Source of the DNA: Chitinophagales bacterium
GTDB taxonomy: Bacteria > Bacteroidota > Bacteroidia > Chitinophagales > Chitinophagaceae
Assembly (NCBI GenBank): GCA_015654695.1
Contig: JAATGJ010000009.1
Span: forward strand, 1-39,424
DNA: 39,424 bases
Direction of reading: 5' to 3'
Under the pieces are notes generated by a model, which saw only the letters and a list, made by a program, of their open reading frames with translations, made no database searches and had not been told where the DNA came from. The position numbers and the translations under genes are program-made. Shown piece by piece: positions 17,778 to 25,128 of the stretch. Within the stretch, counting starts at the first letter, position 1, and every line of letters starts with the position of its first letter.

Positions 17778-18614
17778 ATGACCCTCATTCTCGGCTTTTC
17801 TCCCTGTCCTAATGATACTTTCATCTTTGATGCGCTGGTAAATAAAAAGATTGATACAGAAGGAATAGATTTTGACGTAGTACTCGAAGATGTGGAAACC
17901 CTCAATCAATGGACCCTGCAGGATAAACTGGATATAACCAAACTCAGTTTCCCTGCGTTGTTTCAGTCATTAGATAATTATGTATTACTGAATGCCGGCA
18001 GCGCTCTGGGAAAAGGGGTTGGGCCCCTGTTAATATCCAACAAGAAACAAGAAATGATGAATGGTGAAGTGAATCGTTCAATAATCGCATTACCCGGAAG
18101 GAATACAACGGCCAATCTTCTTTTCAGTTTTGCTTACCCGGAAGCATTGAATAAAAAATTTATGCTATTTTCTGTGATAGAAGATGCAGTTGTAAATGAG
18201 GAAACAGATCTCGGTGTTATCATTCATGAGAACCGGTTTACTTACCAGCAGAAAGGTTTGCATAAAGTGATGGATCTGGGTGAATACTGGGAAGAAAAAA
18301 TGAAAACGCCCATTCCGCTGGGTGGTATCGCTATCAGCCAGTCTGTAAAAAGATCCGTGGCATTGAAAGTAAATGAGCTGATCCGCAAAAGCCTGGAATA
18401 TTCTTTCGCCAATTACCCGGTCATTACCAATTATGTAAAACAACATTCACAAACCATGAGTGAAGAAGTGATGCGTCAGCATATTGATCTGTATGTAAAC
18501 AATTATTCGCTTGATCTTGGGAAAGAAGGAAAGAAAGCAATTGAAACCCTGTACCAGGTTTTTCTTGCTTCGAAAAACGAAACAACCACAGGTGAGGCTG
18601 TTCTATTTCTTTAA
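17778..18614 (+). CDS. mqnD: 1,4-dihydroxy-6-naphthoate synthase
   Basis: 278 residues, complete. Periplasmic-binding-protein-like fold used as an enzyme in the cytosol; it turns cyclic dehypoxanthine futalosine into 1,4-dihydroxy-6-naphthoate for menaquinone synthesis. Signature start LILGFSPCPNDTFIFDALV; the proposed catalytic histidine is H150 in GVIIHENRFTY; other conserved parts are ITKLSFPAL and PIPLGGIAIS. Directly follows mqnB. Its last 12 nt overlap the end of the convergent photolyase gene. Confidence 0.95.
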   Translation: MTLILGFSPCPNDTFIFDALVNKKIDTEGIDFDVVLEDVETLNQWTLQDKLDITKLSFPALFQSLDNYVLLNAGSALGKGVGPLLISNKKQEMMNGEVNRSIIALPGRNTTANLLFSFAYPEALNKKFMLFSVIEDAVVNEETDLGVIIHENRFTYQQKGLHKVMDLGEYWEEKMKTPIPLGGIAISQSVKRSVALKVNELIRKSLEYSFANYPVITNYVKQHSQTMSEEVMRQHIDLYVNNYSLDLGKEGKKAIETLYQVFLASKNETTTGEAVLFL

Positions 18615-19907
18615 TGCCTGGTTATACACTTCCAGGCAACGTTTTCTTGCCATCTCATGCTCAACAATGGGTGATGGGTAACCAAACTCTTCCAACTCCG
18701 GTACCCAATGGCGGATATATTTTAATTCGGGATCAAACCTTTTTGTTTGCAGGTAGGGGTTGAATATCCTGAAATAAGGCGCCGCATCACAACCGCTGCC
18801 TGCGGCCCATTGCCAGCCGCCATTGTTAGCAGCCAGGTCAAAATCCAAAAGCTTTTTGGCAAAATAAGCCTCACCCCATCGCCAGTCTATCAGTAAATGT
18901 TTGGTGAGAAAAGAAGCGACGACCATGCGTACACGATTGTGCATATAACCCGAACTGTTTAATTCCCTCATACCTGCATCCACGATCGGGTAACCCGTCA
19001 TGCCATTGCACCAGGCAGAAAATTCCTTTTCATTATTTCTCCATTTTATTTTGTCATACCCTGGTTTGAAAGCATGCCCAACAACTTTGGGAAAATGCCA
19101 GAGTATCATATGATAAAAATCCCTCCAGATGAGTTCATTCAGGAAAGCTTCATTTAAAGGGCTTGTTGTTCTCGCTAATTCGCGGATACTGATGGTTCCA
19201 AAACGGAGATGTATTCCCAGTTTAGAAGTACCCGCGATCCCGGGCAGGTCTCTTTGAGTGGTATAATTCCTGATAACCTCTTCTTTCCATTTCCGGGAAG
19301 GGAAAGCTTCACCCATTGCTTTGAACCCTATAGATTCCAGCGAAGGGATTTCTTTTGCCTGCTGTTTATAGAAATTTGAAAAATATTTTTTAACGGGGTA
19401 CGACCGGAAATAAAAATCATTTAACGCCGCTTTCCATCTGCGTGAATAGGAGGTAAAAACGGTATAGGGCTTAGTGTCCTCTTTTACTACCTCGCTTTTT
19501 TCAAAGATCACCTGGTCTTTATAAGTATGAAAAGAAATTCCGTTCGCCTCCAGCAGGTCAGCTATTTCTTTATCCCGTTGAATGGCATAAGGCTCATAAT
19601 CATGATTGGTAAAAACCTTTTCGATAATATACTCCTGTACTAATTGCCGGTAAACATCCTTAGGAAATCCATAACGAACATCCAGTGTTGATCCCATCTT
19701 TACCAGGGCTTGTTGCATATTCCGCAGGGCCTGGTGAATAAATTCTACTCTTCTGTCCTGCTTATCTTCCAGTTCATCGAGAATATTGCGGTCAAAAATA
19801 AAAACAGGTATGACGGATTTCCCTTCTTTCAATGCATGATAAAGCCCTGCATTATCTTCCAGGCGGAGGTCGCGACGGAACCAAAAAATATTTACAATGG
19901 GCTTCAT
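18603..19907 (-). CDS. phrB: Deoxyribodipyrimidine photolyase / cryptochrome family
   Basis: 434 residues, complete. N-terminal Rossmann-like antenna domain (NIFWFRRDLRLEDNAGLYHA, residues 6-24) and C-terminal FAD-binding helical domain with the family signature TGYPIVDAGMREL, HNRVRMVVASFLTKHLLIDW and DFDLAANNGGWQWAAGSG. This arrangement fits a class I CPD photolyase that repairs UV-made pyrimidine dimers with blue light; a 6-4 photolyase is less likely but not excluded. Its ATG overlaps the stop of the aminotransferase gene upstream by 4 nt, so the two are translationally coupled. Confidence 0.93.
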   Translation of the reverse strand: MKPIVNIFWFRRDLRLEDNAGLYHALKEGKSVIPVFIFDRNILDELEDKQDRRVEFIHQALRNMQQALVKMGSTLDVRYGFPKDVYRQLVQEYIIEKVFTNHDYEPYAIQRDKEIADLLEANGISFHTYKDQVIFEKSEVVKEDTKPYTVFTSYSRRWKAALNDFYFRSYPVKKYFSNFYKQQAKEIPSLESIGFKAMGEAFPSRKWKEEVIRNYTTQRDLPGIAGTSKLGIHLRFGTISIRELARTTSPLNEAFLNELIWRDFYHMILWHFPKVVGHAFKPGYDKIKWRNNEKEFSAWCNGMTGYPIVDAGMRELNSSGYMHNRVRMVVASFLTKHLLIDWRWGEAYFAKKLLDFDLAANNGGWQWAAGSGCDAAPYFRIFNPYLQTKRFDPELKYIRHWVPELEEFGYPSPIVEHEMARKRCLEVYNQALKK

Positions 19908-20743
19908 GAATAAAGGGGAGTAATATACTCCCTGTATATCTTCAGTGTTTGGGTATTGGTATAAGTTTTATCCCTGAAACTCTTTACCCATTTTATTCCG
20001 TACATCGCATTGGTCAAAAACACTTCGTCGAAAGTTTCCAGGTCATTCTTTGTAACAACACCTTCACGCAGCTCAAAGTTGGATAGTCGCAGCTTTTCTA
20101 TTAAATACCTCCGCGTAACACCGTTCACACAGCCTTCCGCCGGGGCAGGCGTAATGATCAGGTTATTTTTTACGAGGAAAATATTGGCGATAGTAGTGTC
20201 GGCGATATGACCTTTTACATTACTTACCAGGCAATCGTTCAGCTTATTGGCTTTTGCATATTGCGCCGCCATTACATAAAGAAGATAATTAGCAGATTTC
20301 AGGTGGGAAAAAAGATCACAGCTTTTTTGGGCATCAGGAAAAATATCAATGCTTAACCCATTTTCGTTGATCCGGTTGGCGGATTCATTGACGGGCCAGC
20401 ACTCTACCAGGTACTGCAGGCCTTTTACTTCATCGTAAAGTCCCCCATTGCCACGAAATACAGATAGTCTTACCCTCGCCAGGTCTCCGCATTTATTCTT
20501 TTTACACAGGGCTGTTATTTCCTGGCGCAGCTTTTTAGCAGTAAATAATGCCGGGATACGGAACTTCAACAGTTTTAACCCGCTGAATAATCTTTCGAAA
20601 TGGTATTTTTCCAGGATTATTTTTCCGTTGATCAGCTTCATGGTTTCAAACAAACCGTCGCCGTAACGATAACCCCGGTTATCTGCCATCAGTACTGGTT
20701 CATTAGCCGGAATTATTTTCCCGTTGATGCAAACACTGTTCAT
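19904..20743 (-). CDS. Class IV aminotransferase, 4-amino-4-deoxychorismate lyase-like
   Basis: 279 residues, complete. Fold-type IV PLP enzyme: start with DNRGYRYGDGLFETMKLING (residues 21-40), PLP lysine K149 in SHLKSANYLLYVMA, phosphate-binding and active-site loop DTTIANIFLV and EGCVNGVTRRYLIE. The family includes aminodeoxychorismate lyase (PabC, making p-aminobenzoate for folate), branched-chain and D-amino acid aminotransferases. Length and the EGCVNGVTR loop fit PabC-like proteins best, and folate-related folE is nearby, but no PabB/PabA is adjacent. Followed with a 4-nt overlap by the photolyase, perhaps because that enzyme family can use a folate antenna; this link is speculation. 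Confidence 0.82.
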   Translation of the reverse strand: MNSVCINGKIIPANEPVLMADNRGYRYGDGLFETMKLINGKIILEKYHFERLFSGLKLLKFRIPALFTAKKLRQEITALCKKNKCGDLARVRLSVFRGNGGLYDEVKGLQYLVECWPVNESANRINENGLSIDIFPDAQKSCDLFSHLKSANYLLYVMAAQYAKANKLNDCLVSNVKGHIADTTIANIFLVKNNLIITPAPAEGCVNGVTRRYLIEKLRLSNFELREGVVTKNDLETFDEVFLTNAMYGIKWVKSFRDKTYTNTQTLKIYREYITPLYS

Positions 20744-20763
20744 CCGATGAATATAAAGAAAAA

Positions 20764-20789
20764 TGCCACCCGCCGGTTGGCGGATGGCA
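20764..20789. repeat. Short dispersed palindrome (copy 2)
   Basis: Arms TGCCACCCGCC / GGCGGATGGCA (one mismatch) around GGTT, in the 267-bp gap between the aminotransferase start and response regulator 1. The core CCGCC-GGTT-GGCGGA is 14/15 identical to the core of the copy at 33436. Confidence 0.55.
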
Positions 20790-21010
20790 ATATATATATT
20801 AACGTGGTTAGTAGTGGTTACAACCCTTATAAGACACTTAGAAGATTACTCAATAATGGATAGAAAGATGAACAGACCCCCGATATTCATCCGGATGAAA
20901 AAGATCATCTTTCACCGGGCCTGGCATAGTCATAGTCATATCACTGACTAAGCAATAGTTATGTCCACCCTGCAGGCACCCGCTCATAACTCACAACCCT
21001 GAACTGACAC

Positions 21011-21685
21011 TCAATGCTGCTCTACTAATCCTGCTTTTACTGCATACATTACCAGGCCGGCCATTGATTTGGTACCTGTCTTTGTTTTCAGTTTATCGCG
21101 GATAGCTTCCACTGTACGCGGGCTGAGGTCAACGATGTCGGCAATTTCTTTGGTACTTTTTTCATCGCACATCAGCTTCAGGATGGTGATCTCTTTATCG
21201 GTGAGCTGAACATCTGCCGGCATATTCGATTCAACGGTACGTTTTGTACGCAGACCACTAAGCAATGCTTTATTAGTAAGGTCGTTGAAATAAAAATCCT
21301 GCTCATACACACCGCGGATAGCCTCATAGATCATTTCCGAACCTGACTCTTTAGTGAGGTAGGAATTAGCGCCAATCTCCATCATACGTGAGATAACGGA
21401 ATGATCATTGTGCATGGAAAGCATGATCACTTTTACATTTGGATAGAGTTTCTTGATCTCAGGTAATGTAGCCAGGCCGTCCATAATAGGCATCTGTATA
21501 TCCAGCAGCACAACATCGGGCTGGATATGGCGAAGGAGATTAAGCAACTGCATGCCATTTTCTGCTTCGGCTACCATTTGAATATCCTTACGGCTGGAAA
21601 GGGAGGTTTTAACTCCGGTACGGAACAATGTGTGATCATCCGCGATGGCTACTTTAATAACTGCGTTAGTTTCGTGATTTTTCAT
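21011..21685 (-). CDS. NarL/LuxR-type response regulator 1
   Basis: 224 residues. Receiver domain (11-130): acidic pocket D16-D17 in VAIADDHTLFRTG, phosphoacceptor D62 in VVLLDIQMPIMDG, and K near 112 in YLTKESG. C-terminal LuxR HTH (about 158-220): LTDKEITILKLMCDEKSTKE and VDLSPRTVEAIRDKL. It is clearly paralogous to the regulators at 23598 and 26786: all share the linker segment (Y-Y/F-F-N-x-x-x-N-x-x-L-L) and an AGLVMYAV-like end. No kinase is adjacent; the only kinase in the window is at 25832. Upstream and on the opposite strand lies sRNA-like element 1, in the same arrangement as for regulator 2. Confidence 0.95.
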   Translation of the reverse strand: MKNHETNAVIKVAIADDHTLFRTGVKTSLSSRKDIQMVAEAENGMQLLNLLRHIQPDVVLLDIQMPIMDGLATLPEIKKLYPNVKVIMLSMHNDHSVISRMMEIGANSYLTKESGSEMIYEAIRGVYEQDFYFNDLTNKALLSGLRTKRTVESNMPADVQLTDKEITILKLMCDEKSTKEIADIVDLSPRTVEAIRDKLKTKTGTKSMAGLVMYAVKAGLVEQH

Positions 21686-21919
21686 GGGGTTGATATTGGT
21701 ATTAAAAGGTGGATTAAGTATTTGTTACCGGGTGCAAATTGGATAATTCCTGCAACATATCCCATAGTAGAAGTACTTGATTTAGCTTTTGCGGAAAGTA
21801 CCGGTATTGTAATTAGGCCATCCTCTTTCAGATAAATAGAGGTTTTACTAGTGTATAATCAGGTGTTATTACTTAGTCCCCAGTAAATACCGAACAATTT
21901 AAATCGGGCAGTTATGCTC

Positions 21920-21950
21920 TTGTACACATAGCGATGTGGATATATTTTTG
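21920..21950 (+). promoter_or_regulatory. Promoter of sRNA-like element 1
   Basis: TTG at 21920-21922 and TATTTTTG at 21943-21950, with a 20-nt spacer, fit the Bacteroidota -33/-7 consensus. The same boxes and spacing occur at 24510-24540 before element 2, within an almost identical flank (TGCTCTTGTACACATAGC). Confidence 0.65.
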
Positions 21951-21956
21951 CTTCAG

Positions 21957-22090
21957 AAAGTTGATTGTTAAGCGATGATTCGTTTATCCTACTCATCCAA
22001 TGTCCAAACCGTCCAGAAATTTATTTCCAATTCCTTTGAAAAACCAAACGACACTCTCCGCATCCAATCAACTTTCTCTTTTTTCTTTTT
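21957..22090 (+). ncRNA. Structured small RNA candidate, copy 1
   Basis: About 134 nt from a predicted start 7 nt after the -7 box to a T-rich tail. The 5' end AAAGTTGATTG (21957-21967) pairs perfectly with the 3' end CAATCAACTTT (22065-22075), followed by a terminator-like T-rich run (22076-22090). Further pairs GCG/CGC and CGTTT/AAACG can extend the closing helix inward. Inside is a 43-nt A/C-rich core (22006-22048) that is about 35/43 identical with copy 2 by eye; the remaining interior differs. No open reading frame of note. I cannot match it to a known RNA family; a 6S-like RNA is one alternative. It points away from response regulator 1, whose start lies 271 bp away. Confidence 0.6.
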
Positions 22091-22224
22091 CCCTAGTAAC
22101 CGTTTTTAATTCCCTTGATCGTATGAAGAGCTGAAAACCGAACTGACCGGCCCGTGATTAACCGTTAAGCCTTGTTCCTGTGAAATATATCCTGTAAAAA
22201 TCTTTTTTCTCATAACAGTAACGT

Positions 22225-22251
22225 ACCCCTGCCCAATGGAGGGGTTTTTTT
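22225..22251 (+). terminator. Isolated plus-strand terminator
   Basis: Stem ACCCCT / AGGGGT around a 9-nt loop, followed by seven T. No coding gene precedes it on this strand for over 500 bp, so it may end a transcript from the sRNA promoter at 21943 or an unseen small RNA. Confidence 0.65.
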
Positions 22252-22497
22252 GTTCGGTCAACACCGAAGAACATGCAGCTTGTGACATACAAAGACCGGG
22301 TGGGGTCGAAGGATGTGACAGGCTGCGTTGTTTATCATGAGTGGTTTATTCCGTTCCTGTAAAAAAAAATTATATTTTATTTCCGTAGTGTAAAGCTCAA
22401 AAAGTTTCTTAAATTTAATACGTTGTTCATGCGGAAGTAATATGCCGTGCATAATTTTCCCCTGAAAACAGTATCCCTAACTATTGAAAGACTGTAT

Positions 22498-22725
22498 ATG
22501 ATTGCTGCCAAAAAAAGAATCCCTACCTCGCCGCTTAAGATTGCGTTAAGTAAAAGTGATATGCCCGCCAAAGCAACTATGCTTTACTCTCTAAAGCAGG
22601 AAGAAAAAAAGATTTTACCCATTTTAGATCAGCCTCTAAGTGAACCGGAAGTCCCTTTTGATCAGTGGATCATGCCTGTTCAGCCAGAGGGGTATATTAA
22701 AGGAAGGAAGAATGATTTTTTATGA
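22498..22725 (+). CDS. Possible small hypothetical protein
   Basis: 75 residues from ATG 22498 (a GTG 51 nt upstream is in frame). The product is basic at the N-terminus (IAAKKRIPTSPLKIALSKSD) and ends with LSEPEVPFDQWIMPVQPEGY and KGRKNDFL. No signal peptide, membrane segment or known domain. It is the longest plausible frame in this stretch and no other gene overlaps it, but coding status is uncertain. Confidence 0.35.
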   Translation: MIAAKKRIPTSPLKIALSKSDMPAKATMLYSLKQEEKKILPILDQPLSEPEVPFDQWIMPVQPEGYIKGRKNDFL

Positions 22726-22771
22726 GGGCTGTTTTCTAACTCATGCTGAATAGTAGTTTATCAAAGTTAGG

Positions 22772-23518
22772 TTACTCCTCCTTCTCAGCGACTATATAAG
22801 CCCTTGGCTCACCGATAGTAAATTTTTTTCTTCCGGGAATACTATATATCTCTTTTAAAATAAACCCGGCTTTATTCAGCATGGCTTCCATCTCGGCAAC
22901 AGAAAATATATAGTCAACGGCTTTCTTTTTTTCCATAGTTCCATCAGGTGAAAGGATGGTAGAATCAAATTCGATCCGGGTAGGATGAAAAAGATATTTG
23001 CTGTCAGTGAGAAATTTCAAATCACCCACCTCAGTCCACGCTTTTGCCACGAAATTTTTAATAGCGATCTCCGCCAGCGACCAGGTATTGATCAGCAAAT
23101 GCCCCCCGGACTTCAGGTGAGAGTAGATATTTGTCAAAAGACGATGTGCGTCTTCAGCAGTAAAAAAATTCAGGCTATTGCCCATGCACAGCGCCAGGTC
23201 ATACTCATCATCCGGGTTGTACCTGGTCACATCTTCTTTAACAGCTTTTATTGGAAGATTTTCTTTGGCTGCAATTTTTTTAATTTCAGCAATGTAATCA
23301 TCCAGGTTGTCAACCGCCGTTACAGCAATGCCTTTTTGCGCCAACGTTATGGCATGGCGTCCATATCCACACATAATATCCAATACTTTGCTTCCGGCAT
23401 GCAGTTTAAAGTATTCCAGCATGAAATCAACTTCCTTCACCGTCAGTTCAGCCGGAATGATTGACCGCCATATATCTTTATAATGACCATCAAAATAGCT
23501 GTCATTGATGTTACTCAT
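22772..23518 (-). CDS. Class I SAM-dependent methyltransferase
   Basis: 248 residues. Rossmann methyltransferase: motif I VLDIMCGYGRHAI (45-57), motif II VTAVDN, motif III/IV region EYDLALCMGNSLNFF, and a SGGHLLINTW strand. Substrate unknown; the type (Methyltransf_25/11) includes small-molecule and quinone methylases. It follows response regulator 2 on the same strand after a 79-bp gap that holds a hairpin (23566-23589), so co-transcription is possible but not certain. Confidence 0.9.
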   Translation of the reverse strand: MSNINDSYFDGHYKDIWRSIIPAELTVKEVDFMLEYFKLHAGSKVLDIMCGYGRHAITLAQKGIAVTAVDNLDDYIAEIKKIAAKENLPIKAVKEDVTRYNPDDEYDLALCMGNSLNFFTAEDAHRLLTNIYSHLKSGGHLLINTWSLAEIAIKNFVAKAWTEVGDLKFLTDSKYLFHPTRIEFDSTILSPDGTMEKKKAVDYIFSVAEMEAMLNKAGFILKEIYSIPGRKKFTIGEPRAYIVAEKEE

Positions 23519-23565
23519 GTATGTGTTTTAAAAAAGAAGTATGTAAGCACTTTAGAATCTTCGAA

Positions 23566-23589
23566 AACCTTCCGCCTCGCGGAGAGGTT
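23566..23589. repeat. Palindrome between regulator 2 and the methyltransferase
   Basis: Arms AACCT-T-CCGC / GCGG-AG-AGGTT around CTC. It resembles the TCCGCC palindromes elsewhere in the window only in its centre, so membership in that family is uncertain. No clear T-tract in the minus direction. Confidence 0.4.
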
Positions 23590-23597
23590 TGGTGGCT

Positions 23598-24260
23598 TTA
23601 TTCCAGCAGCTTATTCCTCATCGCATACATCACCAGTCCTGCAATGGTCTTGGCGCCTACTTTTTGCTTCATATTCTGGCGTATGGTCTCAATAGTGCGG
23701 GGACTCAGAAATACTTCTTTGGATATTTCCTCTGTTGTTTTGTCCTCAGCTATCAGTTTTAATATGCGTATTTCTTTTTCAGAAAGCTTTACCGGGTTAG
23801 GATAAAACTGGCGGACTGTTTTTTTATGCTGTAATTTCAATAATACCGCTTTATTCACCAGTTCATTGAAGTAGAAATCATCGTTCATGCAGGTAAGGAT
23901 GGCCTGGTAGATCTCTTCAGGGTCCGTGGTTTTGGTAAGGTAGGCATTAGCCCCCATCTCCATCATCTTCGTGATCATTTCCTGGTCATCATACATTGTA
24001 AGCACTATTATCTTCAATGCCTCATACTCCTTGCGTATAATGCTAATGGCGTTGATCCCATCTATTTCCGGCATACGGATATCCATCAATATCACATCGG
24101 GTAGTTTCAGCTTCAGCTTATGCATCAGGTCCTTGCCGTCTTCGGCCTCCCAGAGTATTTTCAGGTACTCCTTATCCCGCAGGGCCATACGGATACCATC
24201 CCTGAATATTTTATGGTCATCGGCAATCGCTACTTTAATCAGCTGGGTGTTCGCATTCAT
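23598..24260 (-). CDS. NarL/LuxR-type response regulator 2
   Basis: 220 residues. Receiver: D14-D15 in VAIADDHKIFRDG, phosphoacceptor D60 in VILMDIRMPEIDG, K near 110 in AYLTKTTD. LuxR HTH: LSEKEIRILKLIAEDKTTEE and VFLSPRTIETIRQNMK. Paralogous to the regulators at 21011 and 26786. Its upstream region carries sRNA-like element 2 on the opposite strand, 285 bp away, mirroring regulator 1. No adjacent kinase on this strand; the kinase at 25832 might phosphorylate it. A methyltransferase gene follows downstream. Confidence 0.95.
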   Translation of the reverse strand: MNANTQLIKVAIADDHKIFRDGIRMALRDKEYLKILWEAEDGKDLMHKLKLKLPDVILMDIRMPEIDGINAISIIRKEYEALKIIVLTMYDDQEMITKMMEMGANAYLTKTTDPEEIYQAILTCMNDDFYFNELVNKAVLLKLQHKKTVRQFYPNPVKLSEKEIRILKLIAEDKTTEEISKEVFLSPRTIETIRQNMKQKVGAKTIAGLVMYAMRNKLLE

Positions 24261-24509
24261 GAATTGGCATGTTGGGGTTTACGGGCATTTAAATATTGAT
24301 TCGTTAGTAAACAGGGAAACGTGATTGTACGTGGCCAAAAGTAGTTTTTTTTCGCGTTTCTTCTTACGTCTTTCATTCAAGTTGAGATAATTAATCAATA
24401 ATAATGACTATATAATGCTGTGTGGTCAGCGGTTATTTTACGATCAACTATTGAAAAGACACTTCCTTCACCGTAAAAACCATCCATAAAATACCGCGCA
24501 TTACTGCTC

Positions 24510-24540
24510 TTGTACACATAGCCCAGCGGGTATATTTTTG
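24510..24540 (+). promoter_or_regulatory. Promoter of sRNA-like element 2
   Basis: TTG at 24510-24512 and TATTTTTG at 24533-24540, 20-nt spacer, identical in boxes and spacing to the promoter of element 1. Confidence 0.65.
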
Positions 24541-24544
24541 GTTC

Positions 24545-24687
24545 AAGTTGATTGGCGGGGATTAGCACTTAAATATCCGATATCCTGAATCTCTCGTCGC
24601 AGACGAGGGAAAAACCGTCCAAAATCTGATTTCCAAATCCATTGAAGACCAAAGCAAAGTCCGGTGTCAATCAACTTCTTTTTTTAT
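24545..24687 (+). ncRNA. Structured small RNA candidate, copy 2
   Basis: About 143 nt. 5' AAGTTGATTG (24545-24554) pairs with 3' CAATCAACTT (24668-24677), followed by a T-rich tail to about 24687. The conserved A/C-rich core is at 24612-24653. Just before the core is an internal hairpin absent from copy 1: arms CTCGTC / GACGAG around GCA (24593-24607). Conservation of promoter, closing stem, core and T-tail with a variable interior is what two functional RNA copies would show. Family unknown to me. It points away from regulator 2 and towards the 7-TM/kinase genes. Confidence 0.6.
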
Positions 24688-24844
24688 ATAAACCCGTTAA
24701 AGATAGCTATCCAGTCGTATCCTTTCTTTCCACACCTGTTAACAACTCTCAATTTTCGTGATTTTTCGGAGTTGATCTGCTATATTAATACTAGTAAAAC
24801 TACGAATATTACTTAGAAAAAATACCTATTTTTTTGTCGTATGT

Positions 24845-24866
24845 TTTCAGGTATAATTACCTGAAA
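24845..24866. promoter_or_regulatory. Perfect palindrome, possible operator
   Basis: Arms TTTCAGGTA / TACCTGAAA with a TAAT spacer, 18 of 22 bp paired without mismatch. No T-tract follows on either strand, so a binding site for a dimeric regulator is likelier than a terminator. It sits upstream of the peptide-like ORF and the 7-TM gene. Confidence 0.45.
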
Positions 24867-24995
24867 TCCTTTACTGTACTGCCTTTCACCTGATTATATA
24901 AAATACTACTCTAAAACATCCTGTAGAATTAGCCCCCGCTATAGGCAATTTTTACGCTACAAATCGATTTGATTAGGCTCAAAAAAGTTACTGTT

Positions 24996-25064
24996 ATGAA
25001 AAAAAATGTAGCAAGACAAGGAAGTCCGATTGATGATACCTCAATTTTTATTTGGGTAGATTGA
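24996..25064 (+). CDS. Possible 22-residue peptide gene
   Basis: ATG to TGA, 22 codons. The product begins MKKNVARQGS, continues PIDDT and ends SIFIWVD: a basic start, then acidic and hydrophobic residues. It lies 62 bp upstream of the 7-TM membrane protein gene and after the palindrome at 24960-24971, on the same strand. No Shine-Dalgarno is visible, which is normal in this phylum. Such a short frame can occur by chance; its location next to a membrane sensor, kinase and regulator is the only reason to consider a signalling peptide. Confidence 0.3.
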   Translation: MKKNVARQGSPIDDTSIFIWVD

Positions 25065-25105
25065 TCTATTCCTGTTAAGTACTTTTAATTTGTTAAAAGC
25101 TTTTC

Positions 25106-25128
25106 TATATTTGGAGCAAATTCCAAAT
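25106..25128 (+). promoter_or_regulatory. Promoter -7 box and overlapping inverted repeat of the 7-TM gene
   Basis: TATATTTG at 25106-25113 matches TAnnTTTG. The start codon is only 13 nt further, so the mRNA would have a very short leader. An inverted repeat (ATTTGGA 25109-25115 / TCCAAAT 25122-25128) covers box and start codon and could be an operator. No standard -33 box at the right distance. Confidence 0.45.

Larger units (their letters stand above)
21686..22497. other. Long intergenic region carrying sRNA-like element 1
   Basis: 812 bp with no long gene. It holds the element at 21920-22090, an isolated plus-strand terminator at 22225-22251, a small hairpin (arms TTCGGT / ACCGAA) just after it, and a possible stem around 22270-22340 with GCAGC / GCTGC ends. 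Short minus-strand frames here lack family features. Confidence 0.5.
24261..25126. other. Long intergenic region carrying sRNA-like element 2 and palindromes
   Basis: 866 bp, A+T-rich. It holds a minus-strand TACTTTTG box at 24336-24343 (candidate -7 of regulator 2), element 2 (24510-24687), a perfect 9-bp-arm palindrome at 24845-24866, the palindrome CAAATCGATTTG at 24960-24971, a possible 22-codon gene at 24996-25064 and the promoter of the 7-TM gene. GATCAACT (about 24442) and AGTTGATC (about 24770) lie on both sides of element 2 as an 8-nt inverted repeat. Confidence 0.5.

Noticed and set aside
21957-22090. Calling the sRNA pair 6S RNA
   Set aside because: Size and closing stem would fit, but I cannot see the long double-stranded rod and central bubble of 6S RNA, and the conserved part is an A/C-rich core. 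Left unnamed.
22258-22571. Short minus-strand frames in the sRNA 1 intergenic region
   Set aside because: No domain or signal features, and they cross a terminator and hairpins.
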